Shown here: piece by piece, positions 1 to 8,267 of the stretch
Layout of the letters: every line of letters starts with the position of its first letter
How positions within the stretch are numbered: the first letter of the stretch is position 1
DNA from: Clostridium tertium
GTDB lineage: Bacteria > Bacillota > Clostridia > Clostridiales > Clostridiaceae
Direction of reading: 5' to 3'
NCBI RefSeq assembly: GCF_017873245.1
Contig: NZ_JAGGJY010000018.1
Coordinates: forward strand, 1 to 62,408
Length of the DNA stretch: 62,408 nucleotides
Position numbers and translations under genes: made by a program
The notes under the pieces: generated by a model
What the model saw: only the letters and a program-made list of their open reading frames with translations
Database searches by the model: none
What the model was told of the DNA's origin: nothing

Positions 1-60
1 AACACCCCCACCCAACACCACACCACCAAAACCCCCACAAAAAAAAACAAAAAAAAAAAA
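1..60. other. A/C-only low-complexity contig end
   Basis: Every base here is A or C, with runs of C and a final A tract. The following sequence immediately becomes ordinary A+T-rich clostridial DNA. A strand with no G or T for 60 bases has no parallel elsewhere in the window. It looks like a contig-end artefact or a low-quality read end rather than genomic sequence. Confidence 0.6.
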
Positions 61-161
61 ATATATGCTTATAAAATAAATTATTTAATCTATAAATCTA
101 TTAAATTAAAAATAAATATAATAAAAAAAGTGAAATAAAATAAAATAAAATCTGTAAAAAC

Positions 162-190
162 TTGAAATAATATTTCTATAATGATATAAT
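162..190 (+). promoter_or_regulatory. SigA-type promoter
   Basis: TTGAAA (162-167) is followed after exactly 17 bases by TATAAT (185-190), a near-consensus housekeeping promoter. Transcription would start near 197. No reading frame of useful length follows before the terminator at 409-430. Confidence 0.6.
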
Positions 191-196
191 AATAAC

Positions 197-430
197 AAAT
201 TGTAAACGAAATCAAAATTAATACAATACTAATATAAACTATATTTATTTCTTAATAAATACGAATTTTATAATATTTTAAAGCAAAAATATTATAAATT
301 ATAATAACCAATAAAGGGGGGAGTTATGTGAAATAAAGATTTATAGTGAATTAAAATAAACAGACAAGATGAAAATATTAAATAAAGATACCTATGATAA
401 AGTGTTTTGGTAGTTTAGACTACCTTTTTA
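197..430 (+). ncRNA. Candidate short transcript or leader RNA
   Basis: The segment is bounded by the promoter at 162-190 and the hairpin terminator at 409-430 and contains no normal gene. In the middle, near 313-330, a strong purine-rich ribosome-binding site (AAAGGGGGGAG) is followed after two bases by ATG and at once by TGA, a start-stop minigene. It may be a small RNA or an attenuated leader for the wall enzyme gene at 549. The claim rests on layout only; no known RNA family is recognised. Confidence 0.3.
409..430 (+). terminator. Intrinsic terminator or attenuator
   Basis: GGTAGT, a TTAG loop and ACTACC form a perfect 6-bp stem followed by a run of five T. It lies about 120 bases before the start of the NamZ-type gene, so it could attenuate that gene or end an independent short RNA. 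Confidence 0.6.
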
Positions 431-548
431 TATTATTATGCACAAAAGTTTATATTATACTATATGACTTCTTAAGGCTTGACATGAAAGATTATTATAC
501 ATTTTTTATTAAATACTAAGAAATGATATTAAATAGGGGGATAATTTC

Positions 549-3494
549 ATGAATTTAAAGTTAAAAAGAAAACTTGGAATAATTACATGTGGATTTTTAA
601 TTTCATCAATATTATTTCAAGCTAAAGAGATAAAAACTGTAAATGCAAGTAGTACTGGACAAGTAAAATTAGGTATCGATAATTTAGATAAGAATTTAAG
701 CATTTTTGAAGGAAAAAGGGTAGGGTTAATAACAAATCCATCTGGTATGGATAGTAATTTTAAAAGTTCTATAGATGTATTATATGAAAAGACAAATCTA
801 ACAACATTATTTGCTGCTGAGCATGGAATTAGAGGAAATGCACAAGCAGGGGATAATGTAGGAAATGAAGTTGATGAAGTTACTGGACTTCCAGTTCATA
901 GTTTATATGGATCAACTAAAAAGCCAACTCCAGAAATGCTAGAAAATGTTGATATAGTAGCTTATGATATGCAAGATGTAGGAGCTAGATTTTACACATA
1001 TATAAATACACTAGCCTATGCAATGGAGGCATGTGCAGAAAATAATAAAACATTTGTTGTATTTGATAGACCTAATCCTATTGGTGGAGAAGTACAAGGT
1101 AATTTACTTAATCCCGATTTTAGCTCCTTTGTTGGGATGTATCCTATAGTTCAAAGGTATGGAATGACAGTTGGAGAATATGCTAAGTTTATAAATGAAG
1201 AATTTAATATAAATTGTAAACTTGAAGTTGTTGAAATGGAAGGCTGGACTCGTGATATGTATTATGATGAAACAGGGTTAAATACATGGGTAATGCCATC
1301 TCCGAATATGCCTACGCTTACTACCTCAATAGTTTATACTGGAACTTGTGTTTTTGAAGGAACAAATGTTTCAGAAGGAAGAGGAACAACAAGACCTTTT
1401 GAATTAATTGGTGCACCTTGGATTGAACCAATGGATCTTAGTAATAAATTAAATTCTTTAGGTTTACCAGGAGTAAAATTTAGAGCTGCATCATTTACTC
1501 CAACATTTTCAAAATATTCAGCATCAGATACTGCAAATTATCCAACAGGAAAGAATCAAGTTTGTGGTGGAGTTCAAGTTTATGTAACTGATAGAGATAA
1601 TTTTAATGCTGTTAAAACTGGATATGCAATGTTATATACAATTAGAGATATGTATCCAGATAAGTTCCAATACTTAAGTACTAATTTTATAGATAAGTTA
1701 ACAGGTAACAGCTATGTAAGAGAGGGAAAATATACGTTAGAAGAACTATTTGCAATAGTAGATAAGGAGTCTAATGAATTTAAAGCTAAAACAGAAAAAT
1801 ATTATATTTACCAAGAGTCAAATAGTGGTGGAGAAAATGTAAGTAATATTAAACTTGGTATAGATAATATAGAAGAAAGCTTAGATATATTTAAAGATAA
1901 AAAAGTAGGACTTATAACAAATCCATCTGGTATGGATAGTAATTTTAAAAGTTCTATAGATGTATTATACGAAAAAACTAATTTGACAACATTATTTGCT
2001 GCTGAACATGGAATTAGAGGATATGCACAAGCTGGAGATAGTGTTGGAAATGAAGTAGATAATATTACTGGACTTCCAGTTCATAGTTTGTATGGATCAA
2101 CTAAAAAGCCAACTCCAGAAATGCTTGAAAACGTTGATATAGTAGCTTATGATATGCAAGATGTAGGAGCTAGATTCTACACATATATAAATACACTAGC
2201 TTATGCAATGGAGGCATGTGCAGAAAATAATAAAACATTTGTTGTATTTGATAGACCTAATCCTATATCAAGTGAAGTACAAGGAAATATACTTGATCCT
2301 GAATTTAGTTCATTTGTTGGAATGTATCCTATAGTTCAAAGATATGGATTAACTGTTGGTGAATATGCTCAATATATTAATGACAAATTTAATATTAATT
2401 GTGATTTAAAAGTAGTTAAAATGAGTGGATGGTCACAAGAAATGTATTATGATGAAACAGGATTAGATACATGGGTAATGCCTTCACCAAATATGCCAAC
2501 TTTAGATACAGCAATAGTATATACAGCAACTTGTGTTTTTGAAGGAACAAATTTATCAGAAGGAAGAGGAACAACAAGACCATTCGAACTAATAGGTGCT
2601 CCATGGATAAATCCAATAAATTTAGCTAATGAACTTAACTCTCTAGGGTTACCAGGAGTAAAATTTAGAGCAGCTTCATTTACGCCACAGATATCAAAGT
2701 ATTCAGCATCAGATACTGCAAATTATCCAACTGGGAAAAATCAAGTTTGTGGTGGAGTTCAAGTATATGTAACAGATAGGGATAGCTTTAATTCAGTTAA
2801 GACAGGCTATGCTATGTTATATACAGTTAGAGATATGTATCCAGATAAGTTCCAATATTTAAGCACTAATTTCATTGACAAGCTAACTGGAAATAGTTAT
2901 GTAAGAGAGGGAAAATATACATTAGAAGAATTATTTGCAATAGTAGATAAAGAATCTAGTGAATTTAAATCTGATATAGAAAAATATAGAATATATGTAC
3001 CAGCATCAACTATTAATAATGTTCCTGTTATAACTTCAAATGATAAAACATTAAAATTAAATGAAAACTTTGATCCATTAAAAGATGTAACAGCTTATGA
3101 TGAAGAGGATGGAGATTTAACATCATCTATAAAAGTTGTAGAGAATACTGTAGATACTAGTAAGGCTGGAGAATATGTAGTGAACTACAGTGTTTCTGAT
3201 AGTAATGGTGCTAGTACTTCTAAAAAAATAAATGTTACAGTTAAAGAAGATAATAGTACACCTAAACCAGATGATAACAATAATAAGCCAGAAGAACCAT
3301 CAAAACCAGATGATAATAATAAGCCTGGAGAATCTCCTAAACCTAGTGAACCAAATAATAACTCAGGAAGTTTGCCTCAAACTGGTAGTACTGTAAATAG
3401 TTCATTATTATTAATAGTTATATCTTTATTTATGATATATATGGGAAAAGGATTTTTAGAAGATAAGTCTAAGAAAGCAGTAGATAAGAAATAG
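549..3494 (+). CDS. Tandem NamZ (DUF1343/GH171) exo-muramidase, LPXTG wall-anchored
   Basis: A 981-residue secreted protein with a signal peptide (about 1-33), two DUF1343/NamZ domains (about 38-428 and 431-813), one Ig-like domain (about 824-899), a Pro/Asp/Asn-rich linker, and a sortase signal LPQTG (942-946) before a membrane segment and basic tail. The NamZ family removes terminal N-acetylmuramic acid from peptidoglycan ends. Each domain carries the FAAEHGIRG motif (Glu91 in copy 1), which probably holds the catalytic Glu. Copy 2 changes the conserved PNPIGG (179-180 GG) to PNPISS (574-575). Long stretches of the two halves are identical at DNA level, pointing to recent duplication or gene conversion. 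The ATG follows a GGGGG-type RBS. The gene stands alone with its own terminator. Confidence 0.9.
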   Translation: MNLKLKRKLGIITCGFLISSILFQAKEIKTVNASSTGQVKLGIDNLDKNLSIFEGKRVGLITNPSGMDSNFKSSIDVLYEKTNLTTLFAAEHGIRGNAQAGDNVGNEVDEVTGLPVHSLYGSTKKPTPEMLENVDIVAYDMQDVGARFYTYINTLAYAMEACAENNKTFVVFDRPNPIGGEVQGNLLNPDFSSFVGMYPIVQRYGMTVGEYAKFINEEFNINCKLEVVEMEGWTRDMYYDETGLNTWVMPSPNMPTLTTSIVYTGTCVFEGTNVSEGRGTTRPFELIGAPWIEPMDLSNKLNSLGLPGVKFRAASFTPTFSKYSASDTANYPTGKNQVCGGVQVYVTDRDNFNAVKTGYAMLYTIRDMYPDKFQYLSTNFIDKLTGNSYVREGKYTLEELFAIVDKESNEFKAKTEKYYIYQESNSGGENVSNIKLGIDNIEESLDIFKDKKVGLITNPSGMDSNFKSSIDVLYEKTNLTTLFAAEHGIRGYAQAGDSVGNEVDNITGLPVHSLYGSTKKPTPEMLENVDIVAYDMQDVGARFYTYINTLAYAMEACAENNKTFVVFDRPNPISSEVQGNILDPEFSSFVGMYPIVQRYGLTVGEYAQYINDKFNINCDLKVVKMSGWSQEMYYDETGLDTWVMPSPNMPTLDTAIVYTATCVFEGTNLSEGRGTTRPFELIGAPWINPINLANELNSLGLPGVKFRAASFTPQISKYSASDTANYPTGKNQVCGGVQVYVTDRDSFNSVKTGYAMLYTVRDMYPDKFQYLSTNFIDKLTGNSYVREGKYTLEELFAIVDKESSEFKSDIEKYRIYVPASTINNVPVITSNDKTLKLNENFDPLKDVTAYDEEDGDLTSSIKVVENTVDTSKAGEYVVNYSVSDSNGASTSKKINVTVKEDNSTPKPDDNNNKPEEPSKPDDNNKPGESPKPSEPNNNSGSLPQTGSTVNSSLLLIVISLFMIYMGKGFLEDKSKKAVDKK

Positions 3495-3557
3495 AGACAT
3501 TAGCTTTATAAATGATTAAAAATCTATAAAATAAAATATTAGATAATTTATAATAAA

Positions 3558-3618
3558 TAAAAAGCTATAAACGGCAAATGAAATTTAATTCATTTAAGTT
3601 TATGGCTTTTTTATTTAT
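3558..3618 (+). terminator. Intrinsic terminator after NamZ gene
   Basis: AAAAGCTATAAAC pairs with GTTTATGGCTTTT across an A+T-rich loop, then a T run follows. It ends the wall-enzyme transcript. Confidence 0.75.
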
Positions 3619-3745
3619 TTCTGTATAACTAAATAGATAACAAGATAACATTAAGCATAAGGAATATATTTACAATAAGTATAAGTAATTGTATAGTTAT
3701 AGAATAATTAACTGATTAATTATCAATTGAATTGGAGATGAATTT

Positions 3746-4429
3746 ATGAAAATAGGAATTATAGGCCCTTCAGAAGATGAAATAATGCCTTTTATTGATG
3801 AACTTTCAACCGAGAAATTAGAAGAACATGCAATGCTAAAGTTTTATATTGGTAAATATGAGAATAGAGATATTGTTGCATTACATTGTAGTGTTTGTAA
3901 AGTTAATGCAACAATTGCAGCTCAAGTTTTAATAGACAAGTTTCAAGTGACTAATATTATTGTAACGGGAGTAGCAGGGGCAATAGATAAAAACTTAAAT
4001 ATTGGAGATACAGTTATTTCAACAGAAGTAGCATACAATGATGTTGCAGAAGAGATTTTAACAGAGTATCATCCATAGATGAAGAGTATATATTTTGAAA
4101 GTGATAAAAAGTTATTCTCGTTATGCAGGACAATAGTGAATGAGAATGCTTTTAGTCAAAATATACTATTTGGGAAAATGGTAACTGGTGAAACATTTAT
4201 AGATAATAAAGGACGAAGTGAAATAATATCAAAATTTAATTCACTTTGTGTAGATATGGAAACAGCAAGTATTGCTCATGTTTGTTATGTAAAGAAAAAT
4301 CCTTTTATATCAATAAGGTCAATAACAGATACTGAAGATGAAAGAGGTGTAGAAGTTTTTGAATCTAATTGTCTAATGGCAGCAAAGAAGTCTATAAATT
4401 TTGTAAAAAAACTTCTATTAACAATATAA
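3746..4429 (+). pseudogene. mtnN: MTA/SAH nucleosidase interrupted by one in-frame TAG
   Basis: 5'-methylthioadenosine/S-adenosylhomocysteine nucleosidase, which recycles MTA and SAH in the methionine/AI-2 cycle. Codons 1-110 and 112-227 lie in the same frame and are separated only by TAG at 4076-4078; the next codon is ATG (4079). Joined length (about 227) is normal for the family. Active-site residues are all present: Glu12 in the first half and, in joined numbering, Glu172 (VDMETASIAHV) and Asp195 (SITDTEDE) in the second. No RBS precedes 4079, although termination-reinitiation at TAGATG is conceivable. TAG is an ordinary stop elsewhere here, so recoding is unlikely. The simplest view is a recent nonsense mutation. 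Confidence 0.85.
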
Positions 4430-4920
4430 TATGTGTGAAAGAGCTATAGAGTTGAAGAGTGAAGAAATACAAGAGTAATCATGCATAATTTAGTTCATAC
4501 AACCGAACAATTAGATTTATTTAAATAAATTCTAAAGGAGGTCGTGAAACGCGACTCCCTTATTAACATTAACATGAGATGTATTTAAATTCAAATCAGC
4601 TCACATCATTTCTCAATCAGCAAAATAATTTATCATTGAATAGTACCTTTATATAGTTTCAAATATTTCATTAAACTACCTATGAGTATTTACATAAATT
4701 TATCATACTTTTAAGAGATTACTATATGAATTATTTATTATTTTGTAATAGAAATACTCGTAAATGATAATAAGATAATAAATAGAATAAATGCTATACA
4801 TATTAAATTCTAAATTATGGTATAATTAGCAAAAGAGGTATTATATTAATAAAATTGTTAAATATAGACAAATTGTTAGTGGCTTAAAAAGTATTCATAA
4901 ATTAATAAGGGGTAGTGAGT
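4430..4920. other. Intergenic region with promoter and possible hairpins
   Basis: I see no gene. A compact imperfect hairpin (GGAGGTCG/CGCGACTCC, about 4538-4559) lies downstream of the broken nucleosidase. An 11-bp long-range pairing (near 4679-4690 with 4752-4763) may fold. An extended -10 promoter (TATGGTATAAT, TATAAT at 4821-4826) drives the small gene at 4921. Confidence 0.4.
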
Positions 4921-5091
4921 ATGGAACCTTTATATATTTTAGTTCTTTTACTTCAATTTGTAATACCAATAGCTTTAATAATATTTATAGTTAGAGTATT
5001 GATAATTCAAAAAAGACTTAAAAATGAAGTAGAAAAACTAAATATGCAATTAAAAGAAATAATTGATAAAAAAAGTGAGGAGCAAAAATAG
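4921..5091 (+). CDS. Small membrane protein, single TM plus coiled coil (56 aa)
   Basis: A 56-residue protein starting MEPLYILVLLLQ. Residues about 4-28 form one hydrophobic membrane segment, followed by a charged, probably coiled-coil cytoplasmic tail (RLKNEVEKLNMQLKEI) ending in KSEEQK. An AAGGGG RBS lies eight bases upstream and an extended -10 promoter about 95 bases upstream. The stop is 25 bases before the acetyltransferase gene, so the two may be cotranscribed. Function unknown; length, RBS and topology support a real gene. Confidence 0.6.
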   Translation: MEPLYILVLLLQFVIPIALIIFIVRVLIIQKRLKNEVEKLNMQLKEIIDKKSEEQK

Positions 5092-5116
5092 AATGTTAGA
5101 CTGGTAGGAGGACAGA

Positions 5117-5710
5117 ATGGATATAAAAATAAGAATGGCTAGTGAAAATGACGCAGAAGAAATATTAAGAATATATGCACCATATGTAAAGAATACAATA
5201 ATAACTTTTGAATATGAAGTACCAACAGTCGATGAATTTAAAAAGCGTATTAGAAAAATATCTAAAGATTATCCTTATTTAGTTTGTACTTTAGATGACA
5301 AAATAATTGGATATGCTTATTCTTATAGACATAAAGAAAGAGCTGCTTATCAATGGAATGTTGAATTATCTGTTTATATTGATAATGCATATCTACGCTA
5401 TGGACTTGGAAAAGCTTTTTATACAGCTTTAATTGAAATATCTAAACTTCAAAATATAAAAAATATTTATGGTGTAGTTACTTCTAATAATATGAATAGT
5501 GAAAAGTTACATGAGTATTTTGGATTTAAGAAGCTAGGAATTTATCATAATACAGGATATAAATTTGGCAAGTGGCATGATGTTACTTGGTTTGAAAAGA
5601 GTATTAATGAAGAGTATTGTGAACCAAAGCCTTTAAAATTAATTAAAGATGTTGACAATGGTTTAGTTAATGAGATTATAGATAAGTGCTACAATTTTAT
5701 AAAGTTATAA
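5117..5710 (+). CDS. GNAT acetyltransferase, phosphinothricin/amino-acid N-acyltransferase type
   Basis: A 197-residue cytosolic GNAT enzyme of the PAT/MnaT type, which acetylates the amino group of small molecules such as phosphinothricin or methionine derivatives with acetyl-CoA. The N-terminus (IRMASENDAEEILRIYAPYV) and the sequence ending KFGKWHDVTWFEK are typical of the family. The acetyl-CoA loop is RYGLGKAF (about 94-101). About 30 extra residues follow the usual end. A strong GGAGG RBS precedes the ATG. It may form a unit with the small membrane protein just upstream. The true substrate cannot be told from sequence. Confidence 0.85.
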   Translation: MDIKIRMASENDAEEILRIYAPYVKNTIITFEYEVPTVDEFKKRIRKISKDYPYLVCTLDDKIIGYAYSYRHKERAAYQWNVELSVYIDNAYLRYGLGKAFYTALIEISKLQNIKNIYGVVTSNNMNSEKLHEYFGFKKLGIYHNTGYKFGKWHDVTWFEKSINEEYCEPKPLKLIKDVDNGLVNEIIDKCYNFIKL

Positions 5711-5794
5711 AGACATCTTAAATATACTAAGAGAAAGTTTATTTACTAGTAGTTTAATATTATTTATTAATAATAAATAAGAGTATTTTCAAAT

Positions 5795-6065
5795 TTTACT
5801 GTTAGTGTTGGAAAGTCAGGAAAATACATGTATAAGTGGTTAGATCAAGAGGAGTGGAATACATTTTAAAAAATATATCCTTCTGGAAAAGTAAAAGAAA
5901 TTTGGGAATCAGTATTTACTATGTGTAATTTATTTAATGATATTGCTAATGAGATAGCACCTAACTAAAATAAATGTGACATATAATCAGTTAGAAGCAA
6001 ATAATAGTTTGAAGTTTTTAAAAGATGTAAACTTATTACCAAGAGATGCAAATGAAATATATTAG
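5795..6065 (+). pseudogene. Relic of ANT(6)-type aminoglycoside adenylyltransferase, C-terminal part
   Basis: Translation reads VGKSGKYMYKWLDQEEWNTF, stop, then KIYPSGKVKEIWESVFTMCN followed by LFNDIANEIAP, and after further stops and a frame change NLLPRDANEIY. This follows the C-terminal third of streptomycin 6-adenylyltransferases (AadE/ANT(6)), including the GKSGKY and FTMC blocks and the terminal LPxDAxEIY. There is no start codon and several in-frame stops, and the N-terminal nucleotidyltransferase core is gone. It is an old, clearly non-functional fossil of a resistance-type gene. Confidence 0.75.
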
Positions 6066-6086
6066 TAAATTATAATATGTGGTGGT

Positions 6087-6392
6087 ATGAGAGGGTTTAT
6101 GGAGGATAAAGAAAAACTATATTTTGAAATTGAGAGCTCGGAAGAATTTATTAATAGTAAATCAGAATATGATTTAGAAAAGGATGAAGTTAATTCTAAT
6201 AAATTAAGTAGCATAAGTAAAAATGTAATTTTTGTTGGAATTGGTGCAGGACTTTATGCATTAATAAAAGATTACAACGTAATGGGTATATTATCTATTA
6301 TAAAGTTTTTTATTTGTATTTATATAAGTTACATAGCAAAAGTAGTTATTAATGAATTAATAACTATCACAGATAAGATAAATAAAAATTAG
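6087..6392 (+). CDS. Small two-TM membrane protein
   Basis: A 101-residue protein with an acidic, charged N-terminal half (about 1-45) and two adjacent hydrophobic segments (about 46-63 and 68-88), ending in a short polar tail. I do not recognise the family. The start is uncertain: ATG at 6087 has a weak GGTGG-type RBS, and a second in-frame ATG at 6099 follows GAGAGGG too closely. It is convergent with the SpoIIP-like gene and shares a terminator with it. Confidence 0.55.
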   Translation: MRGFMEDKEKLYFEIESSEEFINSKSEYDLEKDEVNSNKLSSISKNVIFVGIGAGLYALIKDYNVMGILSIIKFFICIYISYIAKVVINELITITDKINKN

Positions 6393-6436
6393 AAATATAA
6401 AGAATTTAAGTAACTATATTTAAAATTACAAATTAG

Positions 6437-6466
6437 GGCTTACTACATATAAGAAAGTAGTAAGCC
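6437..6466. terminator. Hairpin between convergent genes
   Basis: GGCTTACTAC and GTAGTAAGCC form a perfect 10-bp stem with a 10-base loop between the convergent genes ending at 6392 and 6486. It can act in both directions, though T tracts are weak. Confidence 0.6.
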
Positions 6467-6485
6467 TATAAGTATAATAATTAAA

Positions 6486-7250
6486 TTAAGTGTTTTTAAT
6501 ATTTTTTAACGAGCTTACAAGAACATCCACACATTCTTTAATATAAGCATCATCTGATTTATCGGTGCCTATTTCTACTAAGATTGAATTGTTAGATAAT
6601 TCCTGATTGCGCTTCAAATATTCAGTAGTAAAATCGTAGTAGTATATTGATGCTTTTACTTTAGTAGATTTTGAAATCTCATTTACTAGTTCTTCTGCAA
6701 ATTTATTATTTTCTTCAAAATGTTGATTATCTTTTGCAAGGACAAAGGTAATCATTTCAGGATCAGATTTAAAAGAATCACTATTGCTCCTATGAATATC
6801 TAGAAGTATTGTATTTTCATATCCAGACACATTTTCTGTTATAGAATCATGTGAAACCTGATATGATTTTATATATTCTATATTTGGTTTGGAGCTAATA
6901 AAATTACTGTTTAAGCCTTCAGTATTAAGTTCATGATTAATTAAAGCGCCTAAATCAGTTACTTTCGCACCAAATTCATATTCTTCATCTGGATGACTAT
7001 TGTATATAACTATATCAGATGAAAGAGGAATAGTAGAATTTGAATTATCTATAGTTAGATTCTTAATAGTATCTAATAGCGATATGTTTGATGAATCATT
7101 AATTGTATTAGTTGATTTAGTTGTTTCTGAGTTGTCTATTTTATTTGAATCTGATAACGTATTTTGTTTTCTTAAATATAAATATACTAATGTTACACAT
7201 ATAGTTAAAAATATAATTGATACAATAATATTTTTATGGATTTTCTTCAA
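6486..7250 (-). CDS. SpoIIP-like peptidoglycan amidase, membrane-anchored
   Basis: A 254-residue protein with an N-terminal membrane anchor (about 7-26), a Ser/Thr/Asn-rich linker (30-75) and a C-terminal domain matching the stage II sporulation protein P family. That family comprises zinc amidases that strip stem peptides from peptidoglycan during engulfment. Likely metal and catalytic residues are His86 and Glu90 (YNSHPDEEYE), His153 (DIHRSN) and Glu227 (SILVEIGT). It is shorter than typical SpoIIP and divergent, so it may be an accessory paralogue rather than the sporulation enzyme. A perfect AAAGGAGG RBS lies just upstream. The gene stands alone, convergent to its left neighbour. Confidence 0.7.
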   Translation of the reverse strand: MKKIHKNIIVSIIFLTICVTLVYLYLRKQNTLSDSNKIDNSETTKSTNTINDSSNISLLDTIKNLTIDNSNSTIPLSSDIVIYNSHPDEEYEFGAKVTDLGALINHELNTEGLNSNFISSKPNIEYIKSYQVSHDSITENVSGYENTILLDIHRSNSDSFKSDPEMITFVLAKDNQHFEENNKFAEELVNEISKSTKVKASIYYYDFTTEYLKRNQELSNNSILVEIGTDKSDDAYIKECVDVLVSSLKNIKNT

Positions 7251-7481
7251 TAAAATACACCTCCTTTCTTTAAATGTATATTAAATGAATATTTATATTA
7301 TGAAAGTAAATCGAAAGCAATTAATTGTCTTACTAATTTTTATGATGTATTAATAAATAAGTTAAATAATCTCATGAAATATAAAATATAGGTTAGCAAA
7401 TTTTAAACAAGTATAAAAATGAAAAATAAAGACTATTTATATATTATTAAAATAAAAAATTATTTGATGGAGGAATTTTAT

Positions 7482-7667
7482 ATGTTTGGAAAAGATAAAA
7501 AAGAAAAGAGATTTGTTATTAAAGAAGAGCAATCCTTAGGATTTGGAGCAATATATATTGTTGTCGATAATCATACAGGGGTTAATTATTTAATGACTGT
7601 TGGAACAGGGCAAAATGGAGTTACACCACTGTTGGATTCTGATGGTAAGGTGATAGTTGATAGATAA
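7482..7667 (+). CDS. DUF6440-like small protein
   Basis: A 61-residue protein, MFGKDKKEKRFVI..., containing DNHTGVNYL and a TPLLDSDGKVIVD ending characteristic of the uncharacterised DUF6440 family. Start chosen at 7482 because ATGGAGGAA lies six bases upstream; a longer frame from 7419 has no RBS. No membrane segment, probably cytosolic. A truncated NUDIX gene begins right after its stop, suggesting a deletion junction nearby. Confidence 0.65.
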   Translation: MFGKDKKEKRFVIKEEQSLGFGAIYIVVDNHTGVNYLMTVGTGQNGVTPLLDSDGKVIVDR

Positions 7668-7682
7668 ATTCCAATTTATTAA

Positions 7683-8225
7683 AGAAAAATTGATAAAGAA
7701 CGCTTTGAAAGAATTAGAGAAATTTCAGCAGAAATGATAAGTTTACAATCAGATATACCTTTAGAAAAAGTAAAGGACTTGTTTTGTAATGAAATTGGAT
7801 ATCAAACACCAAAGTTAGATACAAGATCAGCAATATTTAAAAATAATAAAATTTTATTGGTACAAGAAAGCAATGGGACTTGGTCATTGCCAGGTGGTTG
7901 GGTAAATGTAGATTTATCAATAAAAGAAAACACAATAAAAGAAGTAAAAGAAGAGGCGGGTTTAAATGTTACAGCAGATATGATAATTGCTGTTCAAGAT
8001 AGAGAAAAGTATAATTTGCCTGTATATACTTATAAAGTGTGTAATGTTTTTGTTCTATGTTCTTTAATAGATGGAGAATTTCAAAAAAATATAGAAACAA
8101 TAAAAAGTGATTATTTTTCATTAGATAACGTACCATTGTTGGCAACAGAAAAAAATAACGAAGAGCAAATTAAAATGTGCTTTGAAGCATATAGAAGCTC
8201 AAATTGGAAAACATTATTTGACTAG
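7683..8225 (+). pseudogene. 5'-truncated NUDIX hydrolase
   Basis: The frame is open from 7683 (KIDKERFERIREISAEM) into a full NUDIX domain, with a NUDIX box reading GGWVNVDLSIKENTIK followed by EVKEEAGL, of a subfamily hydrolysing X-linked nucleoside diphosphates. Intact relatives begin about 25-35 residues earlier with an N-terminal helical domain; here a TAA replaces that region, with the neighbouring small gene ending 16 bases before. ATG at 7734 could start a 163-residue protein with an intact fold, but no RBS precedes it. Probably inactivated by a deletion that removed promoter, RBS and N-terminus; leaky expression is possible. Confidence 0.7.
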
Positions 8226-8267
8226 ATTTTATTTATGAAAATTAAATTTAGTTATGGAGGAATAAAT

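Noticed and set aside
3746..4429. TAG in mtnN as a recoded (pyrrolysine) codon
   Set aside because: Other genes here, such as the NamZ gene at 3494 and the 56-residue gene at 5091, end with TAG, and no pyl genes are seen. A nonsense mutation is simpler.
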